Shown: piece after piece, positions 41,983 to 48,529 of the stretch
Position numbering within the stretch: the first letter of the stretch is position 1
How the letters are laid out: the number at the start of each line of letters is the position of its first letter
DNA from: Gemmatimonadota bacterium
GTDB taxonomy: Bacteria; Gemmatimonadota; Gemmatimonadetes; Palauibacterales; Palauibacteraceae
NCBI GenBank assembly: GCA_022820995.1
Contig: JAJEEM010000045.1
Span: forward strand, 1 to 64,000
Direction of reading: 5' to 3'
Length of the DNA stretch: 64,000 bases
The notes under the pieces: model-generated
Told to the model about the DNA's origin: nothing
Databases searched by the model: none
The model's input: only the letters and a program-made list of their open reading frames with translations
Made by a program: the position numbers and the translations under genes

Positions 41983-42443
41983 TCGTTCAACGTATTACAG
42001 GGATCAGGGGCGGGACCATAAATCGTGATCATCGAACTGCAACCGCCGCTGGACGAAAAGTTCTCGACTCGACCATCGGCCATCCTGTAAAAACAGACGC
42101 AAACCTCGCAGCTAATCAGGCCTGCGGTGTACGGCAGCGGGACATCCACACAATACCCGGACATGCGGACACCACTATCGGGGTTGTTGGGGCCGCCCGA
42201 GATGTATGGGGGACAGCCGCCCTGAACGGCCGCCGCTGCGAGGTCGGCCCCCTCCGCATGGGCGTGTCCGAGCGGAGTGAAGGGAGCAAGCGCGGACGTG
42301 ATGGAGAGGAGGAGGGCGGTCGCCACGATTCGGCGGAACCGCTCCGCACGCGAAGCGCGTGACGAGATCGCCAAGGCTGCGAGACCCCCCCTGAACACTG
42401 CGGAGTGGAACATGACGAAGGAGAAAGACGTGAAGCGGAGCAT
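41976..42443 (-). CDS. Small exported Cys-rich protein, function unknown
   Basis: 155 aa from ATG 42443 with GGGAGG 5 nt upstream. There is a long basic N-terminal region and one hydrophobic segment (VATALLLSITSALAPF) ending near GHAHAEGAD. The mature region of about 80 residues has eight cysteines (GGCPPY; SGYCVD; ISCEVCVCFYR; GGCSSM; DPCNTLNEC), an arrangement suited to several disulfides. No known family. Coupled by a 7-nt overlap to the propeller lipoprotein. Such short exported Cys-rich proteins can be ligands, inhibitors or structural peptides; none can be chosen from sequence. Confidence 0.6.
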   Translation of the reverse strand: MLRFTSFSFVMFHSAVFRGGLAALAISSRASRAERFRRIVATALLLSITSALAPFTPLGHAHAEGADLAAAAVQGGCPPYISGGPNNPDSGVRMSGYCVDVPLPYTAGLISCEVCVCFYRMADGRVENFSSSGGCSSMITIYGPAPDPCNTLNEC

Positions 42444-42473
42444 GCTTGCCTCCCGGGTCTGAGGTGTGCTTTT

Positions 42474-42512
42474 CCCGGGATTCGCTCCCGGGATTCGCTC
42501 CCGGGATTCGCA
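42474..42512. repeat. Three 13-bp tandem repeats (CCCGGGATTCGCT)
   Basis: Units at 42474-42486, 42487-42499 and 42500-42512 are identical except for the last base of the third. Each contains the palindrome CCCGGG. The array lies 31-69 bp upstream of the Cys-rich protein's start, where a promoter or operator would be expected, and its copy number could change by slippage. Confidence 0.85.
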
Positions 42513-42693
42513 AAAATTGGGTAACACATCGTGGGCCGTTTTGCAACCCCCCACGCGTCAGGTGTGGGGAGACTTCGACAGGTACTCTCGATCCCCGATG
42601 ACCCGGCGAGTGCACAGGTGTACGAGTGCACGACCGGGCGCCCTCGTCGCGTAGGTTGCCCGGAAGCTCGACGACGCAAGGGCGTTCCGGTGC

Positions 42694-42745
42694 GACCGGT
42701 GGCGGGGCGGGCTCCACGTCCGGGAGCCCGCGTCCCGCCGCGGTC
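42694..42745. repeat. 52-bp palindromic repeat, copy B
   Basis: Identical over 52 bp to 40837-40888. It ends 5 bp before the stop of the minus-strand gene at 42750, so like copy A it sits immediately past the 3' end of a minus-strand gene. It probably forms the end of that transcript. Confidence 0.8.
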
Positions 42746-42749
42746 GCGG

Positions 42750-43502
42750 TCAGGTGCAGGTGGCGGGATCGACTGTGATCGTGACCGCTTCGGCGCTCAG
42801 CGAGTTCCGGTTCATCCGCACATTGATCATTGCGTTGGCCCCGAGCCGCGTGGCGTCGGCGATGAGCTTCTCGAGCGCTTCGCGAAAGTCCGAACTTCCG
42901 GCTATTCGGTCGAGCCGCTCCTCATCATCCGCTGACAGGCTGCCGCCCGTCATCGTGGCCTGCACCTGCCCGTGTTCCGACTCCTTCGGGCAGCGATCGA
43001 TTCCATCCCATCCGGGATCGCATCGAATGAGCCGCGAATTCTGGAGGTTGATCTGGTTGTCGGTCGTGCCTCCGAAGCAGGCCCAGATTCGGTCCTCGTC
43101 GCCGCCGCCGCCGCCGACGCCGGAGAGAGAGAACACCAGGTCCAGGCGGGTGATCTCCTCCGTGAGACTGGCCGTCGTGGCGGCCCCTCCCGTGCCCATG
43201 AAGAGCGGCTGGACCGAGATCTCGACGCCGAGCGGCACGTAGCACAGCGTGTAGCCGCCGTCGAGCGCGGTCTGACCCTCCATTTGCCCTTCATCGCCGT
43301 CCTTTTCCCAGGTGGCGACGACGGTGGCGCTCGGCAGCCCCATCTGCGTGTCAGGGTCCGAGACGAGTCCCCACAGGGCGCCCGTCATGTCCGGCGAGTC
43401 CGGACACACCTCGTTGAGTTCCTGGGCGACGGCGGCCGCCCCCGTGAGGACCAGCCCCAACGCACCCACCGCCAGCCCGGAAGCGAATCTTCTCAGCGTC
43501 AT
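42750..43502 (-). CDS. Secreted protein with carboxypeptidase-regulatory-like and YbjQ-like segments
   Basis: 250 aa from ATG 43502, behind AGGAGAG. Signal peptide ends near AAAVAQ. Residues about 35-115 look like a CarboxypepD_reg/SdrD-type beta sandwich (ALWGLVSDPDTQMGLPSATV; GGYTLCYVPLGVEI). A Gly-rich linker follows, then a short Cys-containing region. The C-terminal part (FREALEKLIADATRLGANAM, then INVRMN) resembles the YbjQ/DUF74 motif of Ala-rich helix plus GANA(V/M). The YbjQ match is tentative. Spaced 52 bp after the NHL lipoprotein on the same strand, so possibly cotranscribed. Confidence 0.65.
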   Translation of the reverse strand: MTLRRFASGLAVGALGLVLTGAAAVAQELNEVCPDSPDMTGALWGLVSDPDTQMGLPSATVVATWEKDGDEGQMEGQTALDGGYTLCYVPLGVEISVQPLFMGTGGAATTASLTEEITRLDLVFSLSGVGGGGGDEDRIWACFGGTTDNQINLQNSRLIRCDPGWDGIDRCPKESEHGQVQATMTGGSLSADDEERLDRIAGSSDFREALEKLIADATRLGANAMINVRMNRNSLSAEAVTITVDPATCT

Positions 43503-43535
43503 CGTCTTTTCTCTCCTGCAAGCAGCCTGCATCCG

Positions 43536-43565
43536 TTGCGCGCCAGGTTGCGCGTCAATTGCGCG
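43536..43565. promoter_or_regulatory. Three TTGCGCG boxes spaced 12 and 11 bp
   Basis: TTGCGCG occurs at 43536, 43548 and 43559, close to one helical turn apart, overlapping the end of the NHL gene and lying 34-63 bp upstream of the start at 43502. This could be a phased regulator-binding site for the downstream gene, but no factor is known. Confidence 0.25.
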
Positions 43566-44676
43566 TGTACTTCGTGAGTCCGCCCTCGGCGGCGGCCCGC
43601 GAGTTCGGTCCTTCTGCAGCATAAACGTTTCCGTCCGCATCGACCGCGACACCCTCGCCCGCCTCGCCCTGCGGATCGTCGGACTCGTGCGGCGGGATGA
43701 AGGCCGTGACCCGGTCCTCCGACGCGTGGCCGATCCGGACGCCCGTCAGCCAGTCCGAGTGCTGGTTGGGGTTCGATTCGGAGTCGATCGCGTACACGTT
43801 GTCCTCATCGTCGATGAAGAGCCCGCTGACACGGCCGTACTGGTAGTGGGTGTCGAGCAGGTTCCCCTCCTGGTCGAAGATCTGGACGCGGTGGTTCCCG
43901 CGGTCCGCGACGAAGAGGCGCCCCTGCGAGTCGAACTCCAGCGCGTGCGGCGTCCGGAACTCGCCCGGGCCGTCGCCGATCACGCCCCACTCCATGATGT
44001 AGTCGCCGTCGGCCGTGAACTTGATGATGCGGCCGGTGGAGCCCTCGGGCGGGTTCGCGTTCTGCCCGCTGTGACCGTCGGACACGAAGATCGACCCGTC
44101 CGGCGCCGTGATCACGTCGCAGGGCTCGTTGAAGAAGGTGCCGGGCTCGCTGTTCCGGACGCCCGTCTCCCCGAGCGTCATGAGCACCTCGCCCTCGGGC
44201 GAGAACTTCACGACGGTGTGCCCCTTGTCTTCCGTCCCCTGGGAATCGGTGATCCAGACGTTCCCGTCGTCGTCCACGTGGATCCCGTGCGGCAGCACGA
44301 AGAGGCCGGCCCCGAAGCTGGCGAGGATCTCGCCCGTCTCGCGGTGGAACTTGAAGACGGGGTCGACGAGGTTCTCGGCGCACCCGCCGGCGAGCGCGAT
44401 CCCGCCACAGCGGTCGTAGGCCCAGATGTGGCCATCGGTGGGGTCGATGTCGACGCCCGCCGTGGATCCCCACTCGCGGCCGTCCGGGAGCTGGGCCCAG
44501 TCCTTGACGACGTTCGGCGTGGGGTTCGGGAGACCGGCCGCGGCCGGATCCATGACCTCGGCCGACTCCATCATCTCGCCCTCCGCGGCATCCTCCGCTC
44601 CGCAGGCGGCGATGCCGAGGAACGCGGCCCCCAGCACGGTGAGGTGCGCCAGTCCGGTTACGCGCAGCTTCTTCAT
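43555..44676 (-). CDS. NHL-repeat beta-propeller lipoprotein
   Basis: 373 aa from ATG 44676, with GGAGGGAG upstream and lipobox GIAAC (Cys25). Residues about 60-370 consist of NHL blades (STAGVDIDPTDGHIWAYDRC; HGIHVDDDGNVWITDSQG; CDVITAPDGSIFVSDGHS; HALEFDSQGRLFVADRGNH). The blade set resembles peptidyl-alpha-hydroxyglycine alpha-amidating lyase-like propellers, but I cannot confirm the metal-site residues, so only the fold is claimed. It begins a minus-strand pair with the 42750 gene and is divergent from the 44826 lipoprotein. Confidence 0.82.
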   Translation of the reverse strand: MKKLRVTGLAHLTVLGAAFLGIAACGAEDAAEGEMMESAEVMDPAAAGLPNPTPNVVKDWAQLPDGREWGSTAGVDIDPTDGHIWAYDRCGGIALAGGCAENLVDPVFKFHRETGEILASFGAGLFVLPHGIHVDDDGNVWITDSQGTEDKGHTVVKFSPEGEVLMTLGETGVRNSEPGTFFNEPCDVITAPDGSIFVSDGHSGQNANPPEGSTGRIIKFTADGDYIMEWGVIGDGPGEFRTPHALEFDSQGRLFVADRGNHRVQIFDQEGNLLDTHYQYGRVSGLFIDDEDNVYAIDSESNPNQHSDWLTGVRIGHASEDRVTAFIPPHESDDPQGEAGEGVAVDADGNVYAAEGPNSRAAAEGGLTKYTRN

Positions 44677-44697
44677 GTCTCCCTCCGGCCGTTCGGT

Positions 44698-44707
44698 GTT
44701 GCGCAAC
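44698..44707. promoter_or_regulatory. Perfect 10-bp palindrome in a divergent spacer
   Basis: GTTGCGCAAC lies 21 bp upstream of the NHL gene start within the 149-bp spacer shared with the divergent gene at 44826. Position and symmetry fit an operator, but a 10-bp palindrome can occur by chance. Confidence 0.25.
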
Positions 44708-44825
44708 CCGTACCCCGCCCCGCCTCTCGAAATGTGCCTCCGAACTGTCGATCTGGCCAGAGAATGGGCCGGGTCGCAGTTTCGACCGGACGCACGCGGA
44801 ACGATCAACCCGGAGGCCGGTGCCG

Positions 44826-45713
44826 ATGGCGAACTTCCCGAGGAGGCGCGCGCTTCGTCGCGCGGAGCGAGATTCCCGTCACGGGAGACGTGTCGTGAAC
44901 GCCCTGCTCGCCCTGGGGATGGGGGCGGTTGCCGCCTGCGCGCCGGACGACGGCATCCCGCGAACGGCCTCGGGACATCCGAACTTCAACGGCATCTGGT
45001 CCGCGCTCGGAAACGCGTACTGGGACGTCGAGCCGCACATGGCCCGTCCCGCACTCGCCATGCAGGAAGGCCCGGTCGTGCCCGTCCCCGCCACCGAGGT
45101 CGTCGCGCTCGGCGCCGTGGGGTCCGTGCCGTCGGGGCAGGGGATCGTGGTCGGCGGGAGCATCCCGTACCTCCCGGAAGCGCTGGAACGGCGCAACGAG
45201 AACCGCGAGCGCTGGCTCGAGCGCGACCCCGAGATCCGCTGCTACCTGCCCGGCGTCCCGCGCGCGAACTACATGCACCTGCCGTTCCAGATCTTCCAGA
45301 GCGAGTCGAAGTTCTTCATCGCCTACGAGTACGCCGGCGCGGTGCGCGACATCTATCTCGAGGATCCCGGTCCCCCGCAGGTGGATTCCTGGATGGGCCA
45401 GTCGGTCGGGCGCTGGGAGGAGGACACCTTCGTCGTCACCGTGAACGGGTTCAACGGCCAGACCTGGTTCGACCGGGCGGGGAACCATCACAGCTACCGG
45501 CTCGTGGTCACCGAGCGGTGGACGATGCTCGGGCCCGACCATCTCATGTACGAGGCCACGATGGAGGACCCCGAGACGTTCTCGGAGCCGTGGACGATCC
45601 GCCTGCCGCTCTACCGGAACGTCGATCCCGACGCGCGGCTGGGGCAGTTCAAGTGCGTCCCCTTCGTGGAGGAGCTGATGTACGGGCACCTCCGGAAGAA
45701 CCCGATCCGGTAG
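44826..45713 (+). CDS. Lipoprotein of unknown function, paralogous to the next gene
   Basis: 295 aa from ATG 44826, with GGAGG 9 nt upstream. A long Arg-rich n-region precedes the hydrophobic core and lipobox AVAAC (Cys38); GTG 44895 is an alternative with a normal-length but uncharged n-region. The mature protein starts PRTASGHPNFNGIWSALG, followed by IRCYLPGVPRANYMHLPF, MGQSVGRWEEDTFVVTVNGF and HLMYEATMEDPETFSEPW. This is the pattern of a widespread Acidobacteria/Gemmatimonadota exported family without assigned function. The following gene shares the same order of motifs, so the two are likely diverged duplicates in one operon (17-bp gap). Confidence 0.7.
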   Translation: MANFPRRRALRRAERDSRHGRRVVNALLALGMGAVAACAPDDGIPRTASGHPNFNGIWSALGNAYWDVEPHMARPALAMQEGPVVPVPATEVVALGAVGSVPSGQGIVVGGSIPYLPEALERRNENRERWLERDPEIRCYLPGVPRANYMHLPFQIFQSESKFFIAYEYAGAVRDIYLEDPGPPQVDSWMGQSVGRWEEDTFVVTVNGFNGQTWFDRAGNHHSYRLVVTERWTMLGPDHLMYEATMEDPETFSEPWTIRLPLYRNVDPDARLGQFKCVPFVEELMYGHLRKNPIR

Positions 45714-45730
45714 CCGGGGCCGGCGCGCCG

Positions 45731-46837
45731 ATGAGATTCGCGAGTCCTGGACGGCGCCCGCGAGGATTCACCGCCGTGCTCCTGCTCGGAGCCGGGTTCG
45801 GAACCGTCTCTTTCACCGCCTGCGACGGGGCCGGCGGCGCCGCCAACCGGGACGGGGCCGGATGGGTCGTCCCGAGGACCGTCGATGGGCGCCCGGATCT
45901 GCAGGGCGACTGGACGAACGGGACGATGACGCCGCTCCAGCGCCCCGAGGGCGAGGCGCTCGTGCTCACGGCGGAGGAGGTCGCGGTCCGCGAGGGCCGG
46001 CGCCAGGAGTACATCGACGACCGCAACGCGGCCAGCGACCCCGACCGCGAAGCACCCCCCGTTGGAGGCGATGGGTCCACGGGCGCGGCCGGCGGGGTGG
46101 GCGGTTACAACTACTTCTGGATCGACGCGGGCGACCGCGTCGCCGTGTTCAACGGCGAGCCCCGAAGCTCGCTCATCACGCGCCCGGCAGACGGCCGCGT
46201 TCCCGACCTCACGCCCGAGGGGCGGCGGCGCCGGCTGCAGGCCTACGGTCGGCTCGCGGGCGAGTTCGACAACCCGGAGAACCGCCCCATCGGCGAGCGC
46301 TGCATCCTTTCCTTCGGCTCCAACGCCGGGCCGCCGATGCTGCCGAACTACTTCTACAACAACAACTACACGATCGTGCAGACGCCCGATCACGTCATGA
46401 TCCTGACCGAGATGGTGCACGATGTCCGCATCATCCAATTGGGCGAGCCGAAGCCGGCCGCCGGCGACGTGCGCCCCTGGTTCGGCGAATCGTGGGGCCG
46501 CTGGGCGGGCGACACGCTGGTAGTCCGGACGAAGAACCTGAACCCGGACCAGATGGCGGCATACGTCTACCTCTTCGGCCCCGGCTCGGAGAACATGACC
46601 GTGACGGAGCGCTTCACGCGCGCGGACGAGCACACGATCCACTACGAGTTCACCGTCGAGGACCCGGACACGTTCGTCGAGAGCTGGGGCGGGGAAGTGC
46701 CCTTCACGCGCCTCGACGGACAGCTCTACGAGTACGCCTGCCACGAGGGCAACTACGCCCTCTCCAACGTCCTCAGCGGAGCCCGCGCCCAGGAGCGCGC
46801 AGCTACCGGAATGTCCAGCTCCGGACCGTCACGTTGA
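45731..46837 (+). CDS. Lipoprotein of unknown function, paralogous to the preceding gene
   Basis: 368 aa from ATG 45731, 17 bp after the preceding stop; upstream extension of the open frame is not coding. Lipobox SFTAC (Cys31). Mature sequence begins VPRTVDGRPDLQGDWTNGTM and continues with ERCILSFGSNAGPPMLPNYF, HVMILTEMVHDVRI, WGRWAGDTLVVRTKNL and FTVEDPDTFVESWGGEVPF. The order matches the preceding lipoprotein (GIW/GDW, RC, GRW.DT, EDP.TF). No catalytic residues can be named. These proteins often occur near DUF6152 genes, and one lies at 47941. Confidence 0.72.
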   Translation: MRFASPGRRPRGFTAVLLLGAGFGTVSFTACDGAGGAANRDGAGWVVPRTVDGRPDLQGDWTNGTMTPLQRPEGEALVLTAEEVAVREGRRQEYIDDRNAASDPDREAPPVGGDGSTGAAGGVGGYNYFWIDAGDRVAVFNGEPRSSLITRPADGRVPDLTPEGRRRRLQAYGRLAGEFDNPENRPIGERCILSFGSNAGPPMLPNYFYNNNYTIVQTPDHVMILTEMVHDVRIIQLGEPKPAAGDVRPWFGESWGRWAGDTLVVRTKNLNPDQMAAYVYLFGPGSENMTVTERFTRADEHTIHYEFTVEDPDTFVESWGGEVPFTRLDGQLYEYACHEGNYALSNVLSGARAQERAATGMSSSGPSR

Positions 46838-46848
46838 GTGCCCCGGAT

Positions 46849-47100
46849 ATGATGACGCGGCTCATTCGGGTCGAAGACGCTTACGGAATCAGGATACCGG
46901 AAGCGCTGATAGAAGCAGCTGGACTCGATGGCCCCCTGCAGCTGCGAGTCGTGGCCGCGGGTCTGCTCATCCAACGCACATGCGACCCTCGGCCCGGCTG
47001 GGCCGCTGACGCGGGAGAGCTCCAGGGTCGAAGCGACGGCGGCCCGCTCGACCCTCCGTCGCCGACGTCCTTCGACGAATCAGAATGGGTGTGGGAGTGA
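46849..47100 (+). CDS. AbrB/MazE-like antitoxin without an adjacent cognate toxin
   Basis: 83 aa from ATG 46849 (46852 is also possible). The N-terminal swapped-hairpin sequence IRVEDAYGIRIPEALIEAAG followed by LQLRVVAAGLLIQR is typical of SpoVT-AbrB DNA-binding domains. RPGWAADAGELQ and the acidic end SFDESEWVWE match MazE tails that clamp the toxin. It would bind DNA and neutralise a MazF/VapC-type toxin, yet the next gene is HicA, a different toxin family, 76 bp on. Either its toxin was lost or it works with another locus. Confidence 0.65.
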   Translation: MMTRLIRVEDAYGIRIPEALIEAAGLDGPLQLRVVAAGLLIQRTCDPRPGWAADAGELQGRSDGGPLDPPSPTSFDESEWVWE

Positions 47101-47164
47101 CGGATCCTGACGCTGCATCGCCGAGGCTGGATGACCCCGGTGGTGCCAGCGGCGGCGCGTGCGT

Positions 47165-47178
47165 ATGGTACACACCAT
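47165..47178 (+). promoter_or_regulatory. Small palindrome over the HicA start
   Basis: ATGGT-ACAC-ACCAT ends at the second base of the HicA start codon. HicB proteins with a ribbon-helix-helix domain repress their own operon through palindromes near this position, so it could be the operator. Only 5-bp arms, so weak. Confidence 0.25.
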
Positions 47179-47371
47179 GTCGAGTGCGGAGGTCATCAGG
47201 AGACTCAGGCGGGACGGTTGGATGCTTCGAAACACGCGCGGCAGCCACCACCAGTTCACTCACCCCGAGAAGCCGGGACGAGTGACTGTCAAACATCCCA
47301 GCAAAGATCTCCCCATCGGCACTCTGAGGAGCATCTACCGACAGGCGCAGTGGAACTGGGAGGACCGGTGA
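47177..47371 (+). CDS. hicA: HicA-family toxin (mRNA interferase)
   Basis: 64 aa from ATG 47177; ATG 47165 is an alternative. MSSAEVIRRLRRDGWMLRN followed by GSHHQFTHPEKPGRVTVKH is the HicA double-stranded-RNA-binding-like fold with the conserved catalytic His in GSHH. LPIGTLRSIYRQAQW is the standard C-terminus. HicA cleaves mRNA when free of HicB. Its stop overlaps the HicB start by one base (TGATG), which fixes the pair as translationally coupled. Confidence 0.9.
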   Translation: MSSAEVIRRLRRDGWMLRNTRGSHHQFTHPEKPGRVTVKHPSKDLPIGTLRSIYRQAQWNWEDR

Positions 47372-47790
47372 TGCGATTTCCGATCGTGATTCACAAGGAC
47401 GACGACACGGCGTATGGAGTAACCGTGCCCGATCTTCCTGGCTGCTTTTCTGCCGGCGATACGCTTGAAGAGGCCATCGAAGCCGCCGGCGAGGCGGTTG
47501 CCTGCCACATCGAGGGTTTGCTCATCGACGGCGAGCCGATCCCGGAACGGGTGGCGCTGGAAGCGCACCAGTGCAGGGAAGACTTTCGAGATGCTGTTTG
47601 GGCCATCATCACGGTCGACATCTCGAAACTGTCCAGCAAGACGAGACGGGTGAACATCACGATCCCGGCACGTGTTCTGACGATTGTGGATCAGGCCGCC
47701 GTCCGGGAAGGGGAGACACGTTCGGGATTTCTCGCACGTGCGGCGCTGAGCTATGTCCAGCGGCACGCCGAGGCGGAGGCGCCGCAGTAG
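47371..47790 (+). CDS. hicB: HicB-family antitoxin with C-terminal ribbon-helix-helix domain
   Basis: 139 aa. The N-terminal partial RNase H-like domain reads FPIVIHKDDDTAYGVTVPDL, then PGCFSAGDTLEEAIEAAGEA, the usual HicB core that binds HicA. The C-terminus RRVNITIPARVLTIVDQAAV plus RSGFLARAALSYV is a ribbon-helix-helix DNA-binding domain, so it probably represses the operon. Start ATG 47371 overlaps the HicA stop. The 150 bp after the gene hold nothing I can assign. Confidence 0.9.
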   Translation: MRFPIVIHKDDDTAYGVTVPDLPGCFSAGDTLEEAIEAAGEAVACHIEGLLIDGEPIPERVALEAHQCREDFRDAVWAIITVDISKLSSKTRRVNITIPARVLTIVDQAAVREGETRSGFLARAALSYVQRHAEAEAPQ

Positions 47791-47940
47791 GTCGCGGCCC
47801 GCGAGCTTCAGGGTAATCCGTAGCCGTTGCGTCTCCGGCCAACCGTCGCGGAGACTTGCATGCCGTTGTTATCTTGCGAAGTGACGTTGCGAGACTGTCG
47901 TTGTTGCGTCGGAAAGTTGGATGAGATCTGGGTGAAATTT

Positions 47941-48459
47941 ATGCGGAAGCTACCTCCATATCTCCTGGCGGCCGGGGTCGCGCTGGCCGCGGCGGCGCCT
48001 CTGATCGCGCACCACGCCTTCGGCGCCGAGTTCGACCGGAACGCCCCCATCAGGCTCCGGGGCGCCGTCGTGCGGCTCGAATGGGTGAACCCGCACACGT
48101 GGATTCACCTCGAGGTCGAGACCGATGCGGGAGCCGAGGTCTGGATGGTCGAGGGCGGGACGCCGAACACGCTCCTGCGCCGCGGCCTGCAGCGGGACTG
48201 CCTCGCGCCCGGCACCGAACTCATCGTGGACGGCTACCAGGCCAAGGACCACTCGCTCAAGCGGGCCAACGGCCGCGACGTCACCTTCACCGACGGCAGC
48301 AAGTTCTTCATGGGCTCATCCGGCGCCGGCGCCCCTCCCGGCGGTGCGCCGAGGCCGAACGATCCCGCCTACGACGCCAATCCCTGCCAGCCGCCGCCGG
48401 GCTGGGAGGGCGAGATCGTGGAGGTCACGAGCCACAGCATCCTCGAGGAGCGCGAGTAA
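47941..48459 (+). CDS. DUF6152 family exported protein
   Basis: 172 aa from ATG 47941. Signal peptide ends at LIAHHAFGA, and the HHAFGAEFDRNAPIRLRGAV segment followed by EWVNPHTWIHLEVE is diagnostic of DUF6152. The conserved core continues with WMVEGGTPNTLLRRGL and GTELIVDGYQAKD. Function is unknown; the fold looks like a small OB/beta barrel and members occur beside lipoproteins like those at 44826 and 45731. The C-terminal part is Gly/Pro-rich. Confidence 0.85.
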   Translation: MRKLPPYLLAAGVALAAAAPLIAHHAFGAEFDRNAPIRLRGAVVRLEWVNPHTWIHLEVETDAGAEVWMVEGGTPNTLLRRGLQRDCLAPGTELIVDGYQAKDHSLKRANGRDVTFTDGSKFFMGSSGAGAPPGGAPRPNDPAYDANPCQPPPGWEGEIVEVTSHSILEERE

Positions 48460-48489
48460 CGCCCGGGCTCGATTCCCTGCCTGAGGGGT

Positions 48490-48504
48490 AGCCTGACACA
48501 GGCT
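48490..48504 (+). terminator. Short hairpin after the DUF6152 gene
   Basis: AGCCTG-ACA-CAGGCT forms a 6-bp stem with a 3-nt loop, 31 nt after the DUF6152 stop and 26 nt before the M8-like protease start. No T-run follows, so it may end the first transcript or be incidental. Confidence 0.25.
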
Positions 48505-48529
48505 CGCAACCCGGGAGGCTTCGCTCGAG

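Larger units (their letters stand above)
42444..42749. other. 306-bp intergenic stretch with repeats, no gene
   Basis: Upstream of the Cys-rich gene and downstream of the 42750 gene, both on the minus strand. It holds three 13-bp tandem repeats, a possible hairpin CCCCAC/GTGGGG near 42547-42567, a GAGTGCAC direct repeat near 42609 and 42624, and the second 52-bp palindrome. I see no coding potential. Confidence 0.6.

Noticed and set aside
47085-47285. A 66-codon frame between the MazE-like antitoxin and HicA as its missing toxin
   Set aside because: It overlaps HicA in another frame, has no toxin motif, and no convincing ribosome site.
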